Positions 1 to 7,265 of a stretch of 22,526 nucleotides of DNA are shown one piece after another. The notes below the pieces were generated by a model. It ran no database searches, was not told where the DNA came from, and worked only from the letters and a program-made list of their open reading frames with translations. Numbering within the stretch: the stretch's first letter is position 1; each line of letters begins with the position of its first letter. The stretch comes from an uncultured Actinomycetes bacterium (lineage in GTDB: Bacteria; Actinomycetota; Thermoleophilia; Solirubrobacterales; 70-9), in the NCBI GenBank assembly GCA_946479725.1, contig CAMLHB010000020.1, forward strand, positions 1-22,526, written 5' to 3'. A program made the translations under genes and the position numbers.

Positions 1-312
1 GGCCGACGGGACGAATACGGTCCTATACGGACCGAAATCGTCCCGTCAGCGAGGGGGCCGCGCAAGATCGGGTCGATCGGGCTGCACGTCAGCCGCGGGG
101 TGACCACGCACGGGCTCGCGGTCAACGTCAACAACGACCTGCAGCCGTTCGAGTGGGTGGTGCCGTGCGGGATCGAGGGGGTCGCGATGACCTCGCTCAG
201 CCGCGAGCGGGGGGCCGAGCAGGACCTCGCCGCCTTCGCCGCGACGCTGGTCGACAGCTACGCCGCGGTCTTCGACAAAGAGCCGGTTGTCGCCGCCGAC
301 GTCGCCGCTTAA
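1..312 (+). CDS. lipB: LipB octanoyltransferase, 3' portion (5' end outside window)
   Basis: Octanoyl-[ACP]:protein N-octanoyltransferase moves the octanoyl group from ACP to lipoyl domains, the first step of lipoate synthesis; LipA then inserts sulfur. The frame is open from base 1 and ends with TAA at 310-312. The family motifs RKIGSIG (catalytic Lys region), RGVTTHGLAVNVN and VPCGIEG (catalytic Cys) follow in the expected order, then a typical C-terminal tail. The first ~18 codons (GRRDEYGPIRTEIVPS...) do not look like the usual LipB sequence before RKIGSIG and coincide with a long palindrome at 5-47, so the edge may be an insertion or an assembly artefact. The lipA gene lies 1.5 kb downstream on the same strand. 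The identity is secure; the first 54 bases are not. Confidence 0.88.
   Translation, partial: GRRDEYGPIRTEIVPSARGPRKIGSIGLHVSRGVTTHGLAVNVNNDLQPFEWVVPCGIEGVAMTSLSRERGAEQDLAAFAATLVDSYAAVFDKEPVVAADVAA
5..47. repeat. 19-bp-arm imperfect palindrome at window edge
   Basis: The left arm GACGGGACGAATACGGTCC (5-23) and the right arm (29-47) are reverse complements except at two positions, around a five-base loop TATAC (24-28). The palindrome lies inside the lipB reading frame without stopping it, where the usual LipB sequence before RKIGSIG is missing. It could be a REP-like palindromic element, a chimeric foldback at a contig end, or a hairpin insertion. Confidence 0.75.
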
Positions 313-324
313 GCTGCCGCGACC

Positions 325-1863
325 ATGCGCCGTCTCGTCCTCTTCTGCGCTCTGCTCCTGCTCCTGCTGCCGGCCGAGGCCGCGGCGGTGGAAACGTTCC
401 CGGTGACGAACACCAATGACCATGGTCCGGGCAGCCTGCGAGCGGCGCTCGAAGCAGCCGATGAACCGTCGGTCAACCTCGACGACGAGATCCCGATCGA
501 AACCAGCGGCACGATCGAACTCGAAACCGAACTGCCTCCGATCATCGAGAACACCGTGATCACCGGGCCGGGTCCGCAGCAGCTGACGGTCCTCCGCAAG
601 AGCTCGGCGCCCGGGTTCCGGATCTTCGAAACCGGCCCGATGAGCGTCGTCTCGATCAGCGGCATGACGATCAGCGGCGGGGTCGCGCAGTACGGCGCCG
701 GCATCCTCGGGGGCAACGAGCTGGCCCTCACGGGGGTGGTGCTCAGCCACAACGAAGCGACCTCCAGCGGCGGCGTCAACTCGAACGCCAACGGCGGCGG
801 GGTGTTCGGGACGGGCAAACTCGTGATCCTGGATTCGGTGATCCGCGAAAACCGCGCCGTCGCGCTCGGCGGCGAAAACCAGACGGTCGCGACCGCCGGG
901 GGGATCGCTGCGGCGCCGAGCGCCGAAGTCCTGATCGAACGCAGCACGGTCGCCGGAAACCTCGCCGAAGCCGACTCCGAAGGCGAACCCTCGGCGCTCG
1001 CCTTCGGCGGCGGCGTCGCCTTCGAAGACGGCAAGATCGTCGCCAGCACGATCAGCGGCAACGTCGCGCGCGCGACCGGCAGCCCGACGCTCAACAACAG
1101 CTCCGGCGGCGGCGCCTACGGCTCCTGGGTGGAAGTGACCGGCTCGACCGTCGCGCGCAACTCCGCCGCCGGCAGCGGGGCCAACCTCGCGCTCTCCTTC
1201 GAAGCCCTGGCCCGGGACACGATCGTCGCCGAACCGCTCGGCGGGGCGGAGAGCTGCAGTCCCGAAATCCCGTCGGGCGGCTTCAACCTCGACGAAGACG
1301 GCAGCTGCAAGTTCGTGAAACCGACGGACCTCTCCGAAGTCATCGCGGGGCTGGAGCCGCTGGCGAACAACGGCGGCCCGACGCCGACGCACGCGCTGGC
1401 GGCGAGTAGTCCTGCCATCGACCGCGGCAGCTCCTTCGGGCTCCCCATCGACCAGCGTGGGCTCCCCCGCCCCAGCGACTTCGTCTCGATCTCCAACAGC
1501 GAAGGTGGCGACGGCTCCGACATCGGCGCCTTCGAGCTGCAGGCGCCGGCGCGTCCGGCCGGCGGCGGTCCCGCCGTCGTCTCCGAGCAGCCCGCCGACG
1601 TGACGCCGCCGAACACGCGCATCGTCAGCGGGCCGGCGCGCAACACCTACAAGACGAAGGCGGAGTTCCGCTTCGCCTCCACCGAGGCCCAGTCGAGCTT
1701 CCAGTGCAGGCTCGACAAGAAGCCGTGGCGGGGCTGCGCGAACCCGTTCAAGCGCACCATCAAGCCCGGTAGGCACATCTTCAAGGTGCGGGCGATCGAC
1801 CGCTTCGGCAACGTCGATCCGAGCCCCGCCCGCTTCGGCTGGCGGGTGAAGCCGCTCAGCTAA
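325..1863 (+). CDS. secreted parallel beta-helix protein with choice-of-anchor Q-like region
   Basis: A 512-residue predicted exported protein. Residues 1-21 form a signal peptide (Arg-Arg, a long Leu run, then AEAAA). Next comes FPVTNTNDHGPGSLRAAL, the usual opening of CSLREA/right-handed beta-helix surface proteins. A Gly/Ser/Asn-rich stretch with repeated TISGG and NxxxGGG-type turns spans about residues 95-340. NNGGPTPTHAL...SPAIDRG...DQRG...DIGAFE (from about residue 347) is the choice-of-anchor Q signature. The last ~80 residues (PPNTRIVSGP, FQCRLDKKPW, FKVRAIDRFGNVDPSP) form an Ig-like module common in secreted actinobacterial proteins. There is no LPxTG motif. It sits 12 bases after lipB and 11 before lipA, splitting that pair. 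Glu codons are mostly GAA up to ~1330 and mostly GAG afterwards. A role at the cell surface is likely; the substrate is unknown. Confidence 0.8.
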   Translation: MRRLVLFCALLLLLLPAEAAAVETFPVTNTNDHGPGSLRAALEAADEPSVNLDDEIPIETSGTIELETELPPIIENTVITGPGPQQLTVLRKSSAPGFRIFETGPMSVVSISGMTISGGVAQYGAGILGGNELALTGVVLSHNEATSSGGVNSNANGGGVFGTGKLVILDSVIRENRAVALGGENQTVATAGGIAAAPSAEVLIERSTVAGNLAEADSEGEPSALAFGGGVAFEDGKIVASTISGNVARATGSPTLNNSSGGGAYGSWVEVTGSTVARNSAAGSGANLALSFEALARDTIVAEPLGGAESCSPEIPSGGFNLDEDGSCKFVKPTDLSEVIAGLEPLANNGGPTPTHALAASSPAIDRGSSFGLPIDQRGLPRPSDFVSISNSEGGDGSDIGAFELQAPARPAGGGPAVVSEQPADVTPPNTRIVSGPARNTYKTKAEFRFASTEAQSSFQCRLDKKPWRGCANPFKRTIKPGRHIFKVRAIDRFGNVDPSPARFGWRVKPLS

Positions 1864-1874
1864 CGTAGGCGTCG

Positions 1875-2846
1875 GTGTCCAGCACCGACCGCATCCACGT
1901 CACCCGCTCCCGCGCCAAGCCGGGCGGGGCCGCCGCCGACGCAGAGGGCACCGTCCCCTTCCGCCGCGCCCGCAAGCCGCCGTGGCTGAAGGTGCCGGCG
2001 CCGGGCGGGCCGAACTACCGGCGGCTGAAGGAGAAGATCGGCGCCGACAACCTCCACACCGTCTGCGAGGAGGCCAACTGCCCGAACGTCGGCGAGTGCT
2101 GGGAGCGCGGGACGGCGACCTTCATGATCTTGGGCGACGTGTGCACGAGGCGGTGCGGCTTCTGCAACGTGCAGACCGGCAAGCCGACCTGGAACGACCC
2201 GCTGGAGCCGCTGCGGGTGGCCAACCAGGTGAAGGCGATGGGGCTGCGCCACGCCGTCGTCACCTCGGTCGACCGCGACGACCTGCCCGACTACGGCGCC
2301 TCCGCCTTCGTCGGCGTGATCCGCTCGATCCGGATGCAGGCGCCCGAGTGCAAGGTCGAGATCCTCACCCCCGACTTCCGCGGCCAGGAGATGCCGCTGG
2401 CGAAGGTCGTCCACGAGCGCCCCGACGTCTTCAACCACAACGTCGAGACGGTGCCGCGCCTCTACCCGATCGCCCGCCGCGGCTCCCAGTTCCTGCGCTC
2501 AGCCCGCGTCCTGCGGATGGCGAAGGAGATGGGCGGCGATAACGTCGTGACCAAGTCCGGCCTGATGGTCGGGCTGGGAGAGTCCTTCGAGGAGATGGTC
2601 GAGACCTTCGGCCTCCTCCGCCAGCACCAGGTCCAGGTCCTCACCGTCGGCCAGTACCTGCGCCCGACCGAGAACCACCTGCCGGTCGTCCGCTACTGGC
2701 ACCCCGACGAGTTCGCGGCGCTCGAGAAGGCCGCCTACGACCTCGGCTTCGAGTCCGTCGCCGCCGGGCCGCTGGTGCGGTCGAGCTACCACGCCGACCA
2801 GAACCTGCCGGAGGGGAAGCGGGCGGAGAGCTTGCTGGCCTCTTAA
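1875..2846 (+). CDS. lipA: lipoyl synthase LipA
   Basis: A radical-SAM enzyme that inserts two sulfur atoms into octanoylated lipoyl domains. The 323-residue length is normal. The auxiliary [4Fe-4S] cluster ligands are C64, C69 and C75 in CEEANCPNVGEC, the SAM-cluster motif CxxxCxxC is C90-C94-C97 (CTRRCGFC), and the C-terminal RSSY (from R302) supplies the Ser ligand of the auxiliary cluster. VTSVDRDDLPDYG and NHNVETVPRLY are also family signatures. The start is GTG at 1875; the first ~35 residues are a variable leader, so a slightly later start is possible. It lies 11 bases after the beta-helix gene and is probably co-transcribed with lipB. Confidence 0.95.
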   Translation: MSSTDRIHVTRSRAKPGGAAADAEGTVPFRRARKPPWLKVPAPGGPNYRRLKEKIGADNLHTVCEEANCPNVGECWERGTATFMILGDVCTRRCGFCNVQTGKPTWNDPLEPLRVANQVKAMGLRHAVVTSVDRDDLPDYGASAFVGVIRSIRMQAPECKVEILTPDFRGQEMPLAKVVHERPDVFNHNVETVPRLYPIARRGSQFLRSARVLRMAKEMGGDNVVTKSGLMVGLGESFEEMVETFGLLRQHQVQVLTVGQYLRPTENHLPVVRYWHPDEFAALEKAAYDLGFESVAAGPLVRSSYHADQNLPEGKRAESLLAS

Positions 2847-2881
2847 GTCAGTTCGACCTGTGCGGGTGGACTATGTCCGCC

Positions 2882-2887
2882 TACAAT
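2882..2887 (+). promoter_or_regulatory. -10 box (TACAAT) for tRNA-Ala(TGC)
   Basis: TACAAT ends ten bases before the mature 5' end of the tRNA, a suitable distance for a start just upstream. No convincing -35 box is seen at 16-18 bases; TTCGAC at 2852-2857 is too far away. Confidence 0.45.
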
Positions 2888-2897
2888 TCAAGGCGTT

Positions 2898-2970
2898 GGG
2901 GCCATAGCTCAGCTGGCAGAGCGTCGCGTTTGCAACGCGAAGGTCGCCGGTTCGATCCCGGCTGGCTCCA
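2898..2970 (+). tRNA. tRNA-Ala(TGC)
   Basis: A 73-base cloverleaf. The acceptor GGGGCCA pairs with TGGCTCC and contains the G3:U70 wobble pair that identifies alanine tRNAs. The anticodon stem TCGCG/CGCGA encloses the loop TTTGCAA (anticodon TGC at 2931-2933). The T-arm has GCCGG/CCGGC around TTCGATC-type loop sequence. The discriminator base is A, and CCA is not encoded. Confidence 0.97.
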
Positions 2971-2974
2971 CTAA

Positions 2975-3862
2975 CTAGTCGTCGAAGTCGAAGTCCTTTG
3001 GAGGCTTCTGCTCGAACCAGAGCTCGTCGTCCTCCGGGGCGTCCTCGAGGAACTCGGGGGTGTCCTCGAGCACGTCCTCGTGACCGGTGTCGGGGTCGTA
3101 GTTGGCCTGCGGCTGGGGCAGCTCGTGCTCCTCGGAGGGTTCCTCGAAGTCGTCCTCGTCGGCCTCGTTCTCCTCGGCGAGGGGGGCCTCGAGCGCCTGG
3201 TCGAGCTCGTCGGAGAGGCGCTGGTCGCTCCAGAACTCCTCGTCCTCTTCCTCCTCGTCGTCGACAGGGGTCGCGGCCCGGGCGGCGTAGATCTCGGTCG
3301 CCGGTTCGACCGGGGCGAGCGGGGGCTCGGCAGCCTCGGCCTCGACGATCTCCTCGTCGGAGGGGCTGGGCGCCTCGACCGGGGGAGCGTCCTCGGTCCC
3401 CATCTCGGCCTCGACGTCGAAGAACTCGGTCGGCTGCTCGGCGATCGCGTGGCGCTCTTCGGTCGAGTGGCCGGGCTCGATCGCCACCGCCTCCTCGGCC
3501 TCGGGCGCCTCAGTTGCCTCTGGCTCGGCGACCGCCTCCTGCTCCAGCGCCGGCAACTCCTCCTCGGCCGGGGGTGCGGCCTGTGCCGCGTCCTCGGCAG
3601 GCGCGATCGGCGCGTCGGCCGGCGGCGGCTCCTGCAGGTCGGCGATGTTGATCCGCCGCCCGCCGGCATCGTCGGCCCGCGCTTCCTCGGCCTCGGGCGT
3701 CGCCATGAACTCGGTAGGCGCCTCCGCCAGCGGATCCGGCGCCTCAGGCCGCCCCGGAGGCCCAAACGCCTCGTCCTCGAGCCGTTTGACCTCGGCCTCG
3801 TCCGCGCCATGGGCGCGCTTCAGCTCCAAATGCTCTCGGATGGCGTCGTCGAGAATGCTCAT
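2975..3862 (-). CDS. acidic, low-complexity protein of unknown function
   Basis: A 295-residue protein when started at MSILDDAIREHLELKRAHG, chosen because GGAG precedes this ATG by nine bases and the sequence resembles the conserved N-terminus of small actinobacterial proteins. The open frame continues upstream to 3949, but that part looks non-coding. Residues 1-40 form a charged helix (LDDAIREHLELKR...LEDEAFG). The middle is extremely rich in Glu, Ala, Pro and Asp and probably disordered. The end is an aromatic-acidic tail (ELWFEQKPPKDFDFDD). It has no signal peptide and no enzyme motif. It lies between two tRNA-Ala genes and is transcribed opposite to both. I do not know its function. Confidence 0.8.
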   Translation of the reverse strand: MSILDDAIREHLELKRAHGADEAEVKRLEDEAFGPPGRPEAPDPLAEAPTEFMATPEAEEARADDAGGRRINIADLQEPPPADAPIAPAEDAAQAAPPAEEELPALEQEAVAEPEATEAPEAEEAVAIEPGHSTEERHAIAEQPTEFFDVEAEMGTEDAPPVEAPSPSDEEIVEAEAAEPPLAPVEPATEIYAARAATPVDDEEEEDEEFWSDQRLSDELDQALEAPLAEENEADEDDFEEPSEEHELPQPQANYDPDTGHEDVLEDTPEFLEDAPEDDELWFEQKPPKDFDFDD

Positions 3863-3955
3863 GCTCAGCAGCTCCGCGGGGAGGCTGTCAAAGACTATGC
3901 GGTTATCCTGTCGCTTGCGAGGAACTGGGACCAACTTCCCATCCCGCAATAGCCC

Positions 3956-4028
3956 GGGGCTATAGCTCAGCTGGCAGAGCGCCTGGATCGCACCCAGGAG
4001 GTCGGCGGTTCGAATCCGCCTAGCTCCA
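3956..4028 (+). tRNA. tRNA-Ala(CGC), integration target
   Basis: A 73-base cloverleaf. The acceptor GGGGCTA pairs with TAGCTCC and includes G3:U70. The anticodon stem CCTGG/CCAGG surrounds the loop ATCGCAC, with anticodon CGC at 3989-3991. The T-arm is GGCGG-TTCGAAT-CCGCC, and CCA is not encoded. From position 32, the first base of the anticodon loop, to one base past the discriminator, the sequence is repeated exactly at 13960 and 15747. The gene is therefore an attachment site whose 3' half has been supplied by an integrated element while remaining intact. Confidence 0.97.
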
Positions 4029-4029
4029 T
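3987..4029 (+). repeat. attL: tRNA-Ala 3' half, copy 1 of 3
   Basis: A 43-base block starting ATCGCACCCAGG and ending CGCCTAGCTCCAT, identical to 13960-14002 and 15747-15789. The left edge of identity falls at the first base of the anticodon loop, a known crossover position for tyrosine recombinases that use tRNA genes. Confidence 0.92.
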
Positions 4030-4281
4030 CGGAGGAAGACCCTGCACGTGGGGATGTGTGATGGCCGACGTCACAATTAACCGGCCGCGATTTCTCGCCC
4101 GAACTCAGGCACTTGTGCCTGAGTTTCGCGGATTACCGCCGATATACGCCGATTACCGTTGATTCCCCGGTTGGAGCGCCCGGCTTGTGCCCCGGTAGCG
4201 CGGCGCCCTACTCGGATCACAAGAGCAAGCCGCGGAGCATAGGAACGCAACCGGTCTCCTCTCTAGATTGGAGCAGTATCA
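4030..4281. other. non-coding left end of the island
   Basis: I see no gene here. The region holds the palindrome at 4102-4125, followed by closely spaced GATTACCG and CGCCGAT repeats (about 4130-4160) that resemble the stretch after the right-end palindrome (13800-13835). The likely ribosome site GGAG is at 4270-4273, eight bases before the ATG at 4282. I could not define a strong promoter. Confidence 0.6.
4102..4125. repeat. palindrome AACTCAGGCAC-TT-GTGCCTGAGTT
   Basis: Perfect 11-base arms around a two-base centre, 73 bases inside the left attachment site. The core CAGGCAC/GTGCCTG recurs in the hairpin at 13769-13798, and half of it recurs at 15698-15706. Candidate roles are a binding site for recombinase or excisionase proteins, or a terminator; there is no T-run. 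Confidence 0.75.
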
Positions 4282-5643
4282 ATGGACTACTGGACCAATG
4301 AATCAGTGCTTGAGTTCGCCGGCGGGGACGATCCGATGGAGGCGATCGAAGCCACCGCCAGAGATGCCGTCTTCCAGGCGGTCGAGGCCGGTTGGGAGGG
4401 ACCCCCATTTGATCCCTTCGAGCTAGCGCGCCTGCGGGGCATCAATCTGGTGCCGAGGAACGAGCTGCGAGAGGCCCGCACCGTCGCCAGCGGAACCGGG
4501 CTGGCGATCGAATACAACCCGACGCGGCCTCGCGATCGAGTGCGTTTCTCGATCGCCCACGAGATCGCCCACTCACTGTTCGGGGATGTGGCGCGCGAAC
4601 CTCGCTATCGCCACAACCCAGCGGCGGGTCCCGCCGACGGATGGCAGCTGGAGATGCTTTGTAACGTCGCGGCTGCCGAGATCCTCATGCCGACCGAAGT
4701 GTTCGGGGAGCATTCTCGCAGGCCAATGCGCATTGAGCAGGTGCTTGAACTGCGACAGGTCTTTGGAGTCTCGATCGAGGCACTAATGCGACGAGCGACC
4801 AAGCTGGCTGAGCACCCGATCGCGATGTTTGCTGCTGCGAGGATCGATCCTGACTCGCTCAGCTCAGGGTTCCGCGTCGACTACACGGTTTCATCACTCG
4901 CCTGGTCCGCGACTATCCCGCGTGGGGCGCAGCTCGGGGAGGGATCAGTGCTGGCGGACTGCACCGCAGTGGGCTTCACGGCTAGGGGAGAGGAGCGGTG
5001 GCCAGGAGCACCTGGAGCCTTGTCGATCCAGGCAATCGGGACGCCTCCATTCCCAGGTCAGCGCCTTCCCCGAGTCCTCGGCTGGCTCTCACCCAAAGGC
5101 ATCACGGCCGAGAATAAACCAGGAATCGACGAACGCCATGGAGACGCGACCGATCCCGGCGGGAACGGCAACAGGGTGCTCGTCCATCTGGTGAACGACC
5201 GCACCCCAAACTGGGGCGGTCAATTCGCGAGGGCGTTGCGTGAACGGCATCCTGAGGCCCAGGAGGATTTCCGTGACTGGGTGAGCGCGGATGAGAGAAA
5301 TCTCAAGCTCGGTGCGACGAGGATCTTTGCGGTCCATCCAGGCCTCTCGATCGCCACGATGGTCGGTCAGCAGGGGTATGGACCCTCAAAGAGTCCGCGT
5401 ATCCGCTACGGCGCGGTTCGCAGCGCGCTGGATGAGATCACGAAGCACGCGAAGGAGACCGGCGCGAGCCTTCACATGCCGCGGATCGGCGCAGGTCAGG
5501 CCGGCGGACGCTGGCCTCTGGTCCGCGAGATCCTCGAGGAGGTCGTCATCAGGTCCGGGGTCCCGGTCACCGTCTACGTCCCTCCGGGGCAGCGGATCGT
5601 TGATGATCCCGAGCCTTTTACCGAGCTGCGGCTCGCCATCTAG
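4282..5643 (+). CDS. IrrE/ImmA-type metallopeptidase fused to ALC1/TARG1-like macro domain
   Basis: A protein of 453 residues with two domains. Residues ~40-180 are a DUF955 (IrrE/ImmA) zinc peptidase: HEIAH at 93-97, then E124 in the second helix and AAEILMP. Such peptidases cleave DNA-binding repressors or regulate stress responses. Residues ~285-435 resemble a macro domain: GDATDPGG, HLVNDRTPNWGGQFARAL, then MPRIGAGQAGGRW, the pattern of ALC1/TARG1/DarG-type ADP-ribosyl hydrolases. The linker (185-280) is unassigned. The start ATG has GGAG eight bases upstream. It is the first gene of a five-gene operon, with the next start four bases after its stop. The macro domain may reverse modification by the ART-like protein two genes downstream (inference). 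Confidence 0.8.
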   Translation: MDYWTNESVLEFAGGDDPMEAIEATARDAVFQAVEAGWEGPPFDPFELARLRGINLVPRNELREARTVASGTGLAIEYNPTRPRDRVRFSIAHEIAHSLFGDVAREPRYRHNPAAGPADGWQLEMLCNVAAAEILMPTEVFGEHSRRPMRIEQVLELRQVFGVSIEALMRRATKLAEHPIAMFAAARIDPDSLSSGFRVDYTVSSLAWSATIPRGAQLGEGSVLADCTAVGFTARGEERWPGAPGALSIQAIGTPPFPGQRLPRVLGWLSPKGITAENKPGIDERHGDATDPGGNGNRVLVHLVNDRTPNWGGQFARALRERHPEAQEDFRDWVSADERNLKLGATRIFAVHPGLSIATMVGQQGYGPSKSPRIRYGAVRSALDEITKHAKETGASLHMPRIGAGQAGGRWPLVREILEEVVIRSGVPVTVYVPPGQRIVDDPEPFTELRLAI

Positions 5644-5647
5644 TCCT

Positions 5648-7255
5648 ATGTCCGGCGTCGTCGTCGTTCTTTCGGGTCCGGTGTCGGCAGGAAAGACGAC
5701 CCTCGCCCGAAGGCTCGCCGAGCGCTTCAACACTAAGCACCTAAAGACGAGCCGGCTGCTGAAAGAGATCTCCGGCGGGCAGGTGAGGGCCGAGCGACGC
5801 GCTATGCAGCAACTGGGATCGCGCCTGGATCGCGAGACGGAAGGGTCTTGGGTGGAGAAAGGCTTCGCCCGCAAAATCGAGGACATGGATTCCGATGCCG
5901 TCATCGTGATCGACGCGGTGCGCACGATCGAGCAGATCGAGGGCCTACGGAGGGGGCTTTCTCGGGCTGTGGTACACGTTCATTTGGAAGCACCGCCGGA
6001 GGTCCTCGAACATCGATATGCACACAGGCGGGGATCGAGCTTCACCGAGCGGGCGACGTACGCTGAGGTTCTGTCCAACCGGACGGAGAAGCGCGTCCCC
6101 AAGCTGGCCGGAGAGGCGGACGTCGTGATCGACACCGGCACGAGCACGAAAAAGGACGTAGCGGTTCGCGCTGCCAGTTACCTGGGCTTGAACGCCCGCG
6201 ACCCCGGCGCAGTTGTCGATGTGATCGTAGGCGGCCAGTTTGGCAGCGAGGGCAAGGGCAATATCGCCTACGCGATCGGGCCTGAGTACGACTTGCTCTG
6301 CAGGGTCGGCGGGCCGAATGCAGGCCACAAGGTGCCGCTGGAGAAGACGTTGACCCACCGCCTACTGCCCTCCGCGACGCTCTCAAGCCAAGCGCCGATT
6401 CTGATAGGGCCCGGCGCAGTGCTCGACACCAACATCCTCTTCAAAGAGATCGCCGAATCCGAGGTCGAGTGGGGTCGGCTACACATAGACCCACAGGCAA
6501 TGATCATCCGCAATGAGGACATCGTGGCGGAGGGAGGACTGGTCAACGACATCGGCTCGACTGGGAAAGGTGTCGGGATCGCGACCGCCCGACGGATAAC
6601 CGACCGTGGTCAAAAGATCGAGCTCGCTGACGACGTGAAGGCGTTGAAGCCATTCATCGCACCGACGGGAGAGATTCTCGCCGACGCGTATTCGGCGGGA
6701 TCCAGGGTTCTACTCGAGGGCACCCAGGGCTCTGGTCTCAGTCTGTACCACGGTAGCTATCCACACGTCACCTCCCGGGACACTACGGCGGCTGGGTGCC
6801 TGGCAGAGATGGGCATCTCCCCGTCGAGGGTGCGCCGGGTAATCATGGTCTGTAGGACCTATCCCATCAGAGTGCAAAGTCCGAAGGCGAAAGGTAAGCA
6901 TTCGGGGCCGATGTCTCAGCCAACCACCTGGAAGGAGATCTCGGCGAGGTCTGGCGTAGAGCACCGGGAACTTCTTCAGGTCGAGAAAGGCTCAGTCTCC
7001 AACAAGCGGCGGCGGGTCAGCGAGTTCGACTGGGACCTGCTTCGGCGCAGCTCAGAGCTCAATGGAGCGACCGACATCGCTCTGACCTTCGCCGACTACC
7101 TCGACGTTAGGAATCGCGAGGCGAGGCGCTTCGACCAGCTGCAACCAGACACGATCCAGTTCATCGAGGAGGTGGAGCGGGTCTCCGGCGCACCGGTTTC
7201 GCTTATCTCCACGCGCTTCCACCTGCGCAGCGTGATCGACAGACGCGCGTGGTAG
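5648..7255 (+). CDS. P-loop kinase fused to PurZ/PurA-like adenylosuccinate synthetase
   Basis: A 535-residue fusion. Residues 1-~180 form a P-loop kinase (GPVSAGKTT at 10-18, IDAVRTIEQIEGLR at 88-101), of the dNMP kinase/dephospho-CoA kinase type. Residues ~190-535 match adenylosuccinate synthetase: GGQFGSEGKG (195-204), GGPNAGH with H227 as likely general acid, STGKGVGIA, LLEGTQGSGLS...YPHVTSRDTTA, and KRRRVSEFDWD as the aspartate-loop region. About 345 residues is the short archaeal/phage length, not the ~430 of bacterial PurA. The PurA catalytic Asp (Asp13 in E. coli, GDEGKG) is Ser200 here. As I recall, the same change marks phage PurZ, which uses dGMP to start 2-aminoadenine synthesis. 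The substrate is therefore more likely a (deoxy)purine monophosphate other than IMP, and the kinase could phosphorylate the product (inference). It starts four bases after the upstream stop with a weak ribosome site. Confidence 0.8.
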   Translation: MSGVVVVLSGPVSAGKTTLARRLAERFNTKHLKTSRLLKEISGGQVRAERRAMQQLGSRLDRETEGSWVEKGFARKIEDMDSDAVIVIDAVRTIEQIEGLRRGLSRAVVHVHLEAPPEVLEHRYAHRRGSSFTERATYAEVLSNRTEKRVPKLAGEADVVIDTGTSTKKDVAVRAASYLGLNARDPGAVVDVIVGGQFGSEGKGNIAYAIGPEYDLLCRVGGPNAGHKVPLEKTLTHRLLPSATLSSQAPILIGPGAVLDTNILFKEIAESEVEWGRLHIDPQAMIIRNEDIVAEGGLVNDIGSTGKGVGIATARRITDRGQKIELADDVKALKPFIAPTGEILADAYSAGSRVLLEGTQGSGLSLYHGSYPHVTSRDTTAAGCLAEMGISPSRVRRVIMVCRTYPIRVQSPKAKGKHSGPMSQPTTWKEISARSGVEHRELLQVEKGSVSNKRRRVSEFDWDLLRRSSELNGATDIALTFADYLDVRNREARRFDQLQPDTIQFIEEVERVSGAPVSLISTRFHLRSVIDRRAW

Positions 7256-7265
7256 GAACCAGGAC

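Noticed and set aside
46..1776. Long minus-strand open frame (576 codons) opposite the beta-helix gene
   Set aside because: Arg/Ala/Gly-rich translation with no motif; an artefact of high GC opposite a gene with a signal peptide and clear family signatures.
3863..3949. N-terminal extension of the acidic protein
   Set aside because: The 29 extra residues have no ribosome site and precede the MSILDDAIREHLELKR start, which has GGAG at good spacing.
3080..3952. Plus-strand open frames opposite the acidic protein
   Set aside because: Their Arg/Gly/Leu-rich translations mirror the Glu/Ala/Asp-rich gene on the other strand; the minus-strand protein has a ribosome site and conserved-looking ends.
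4103..4124. Rho-independent terminator of tRNA-Ala
   Set aside because: Perfect hairpin but no T-run, 73 bases beyond the tRNA and matched by a sister hairpin at the other island end, so a recombination role is at least as likely.
5648..7255. Housekeeping purA
   Set aside because: The catalytic Asp is Ser, the domain is short and fused to a kinase, and it sits in an integrated island.
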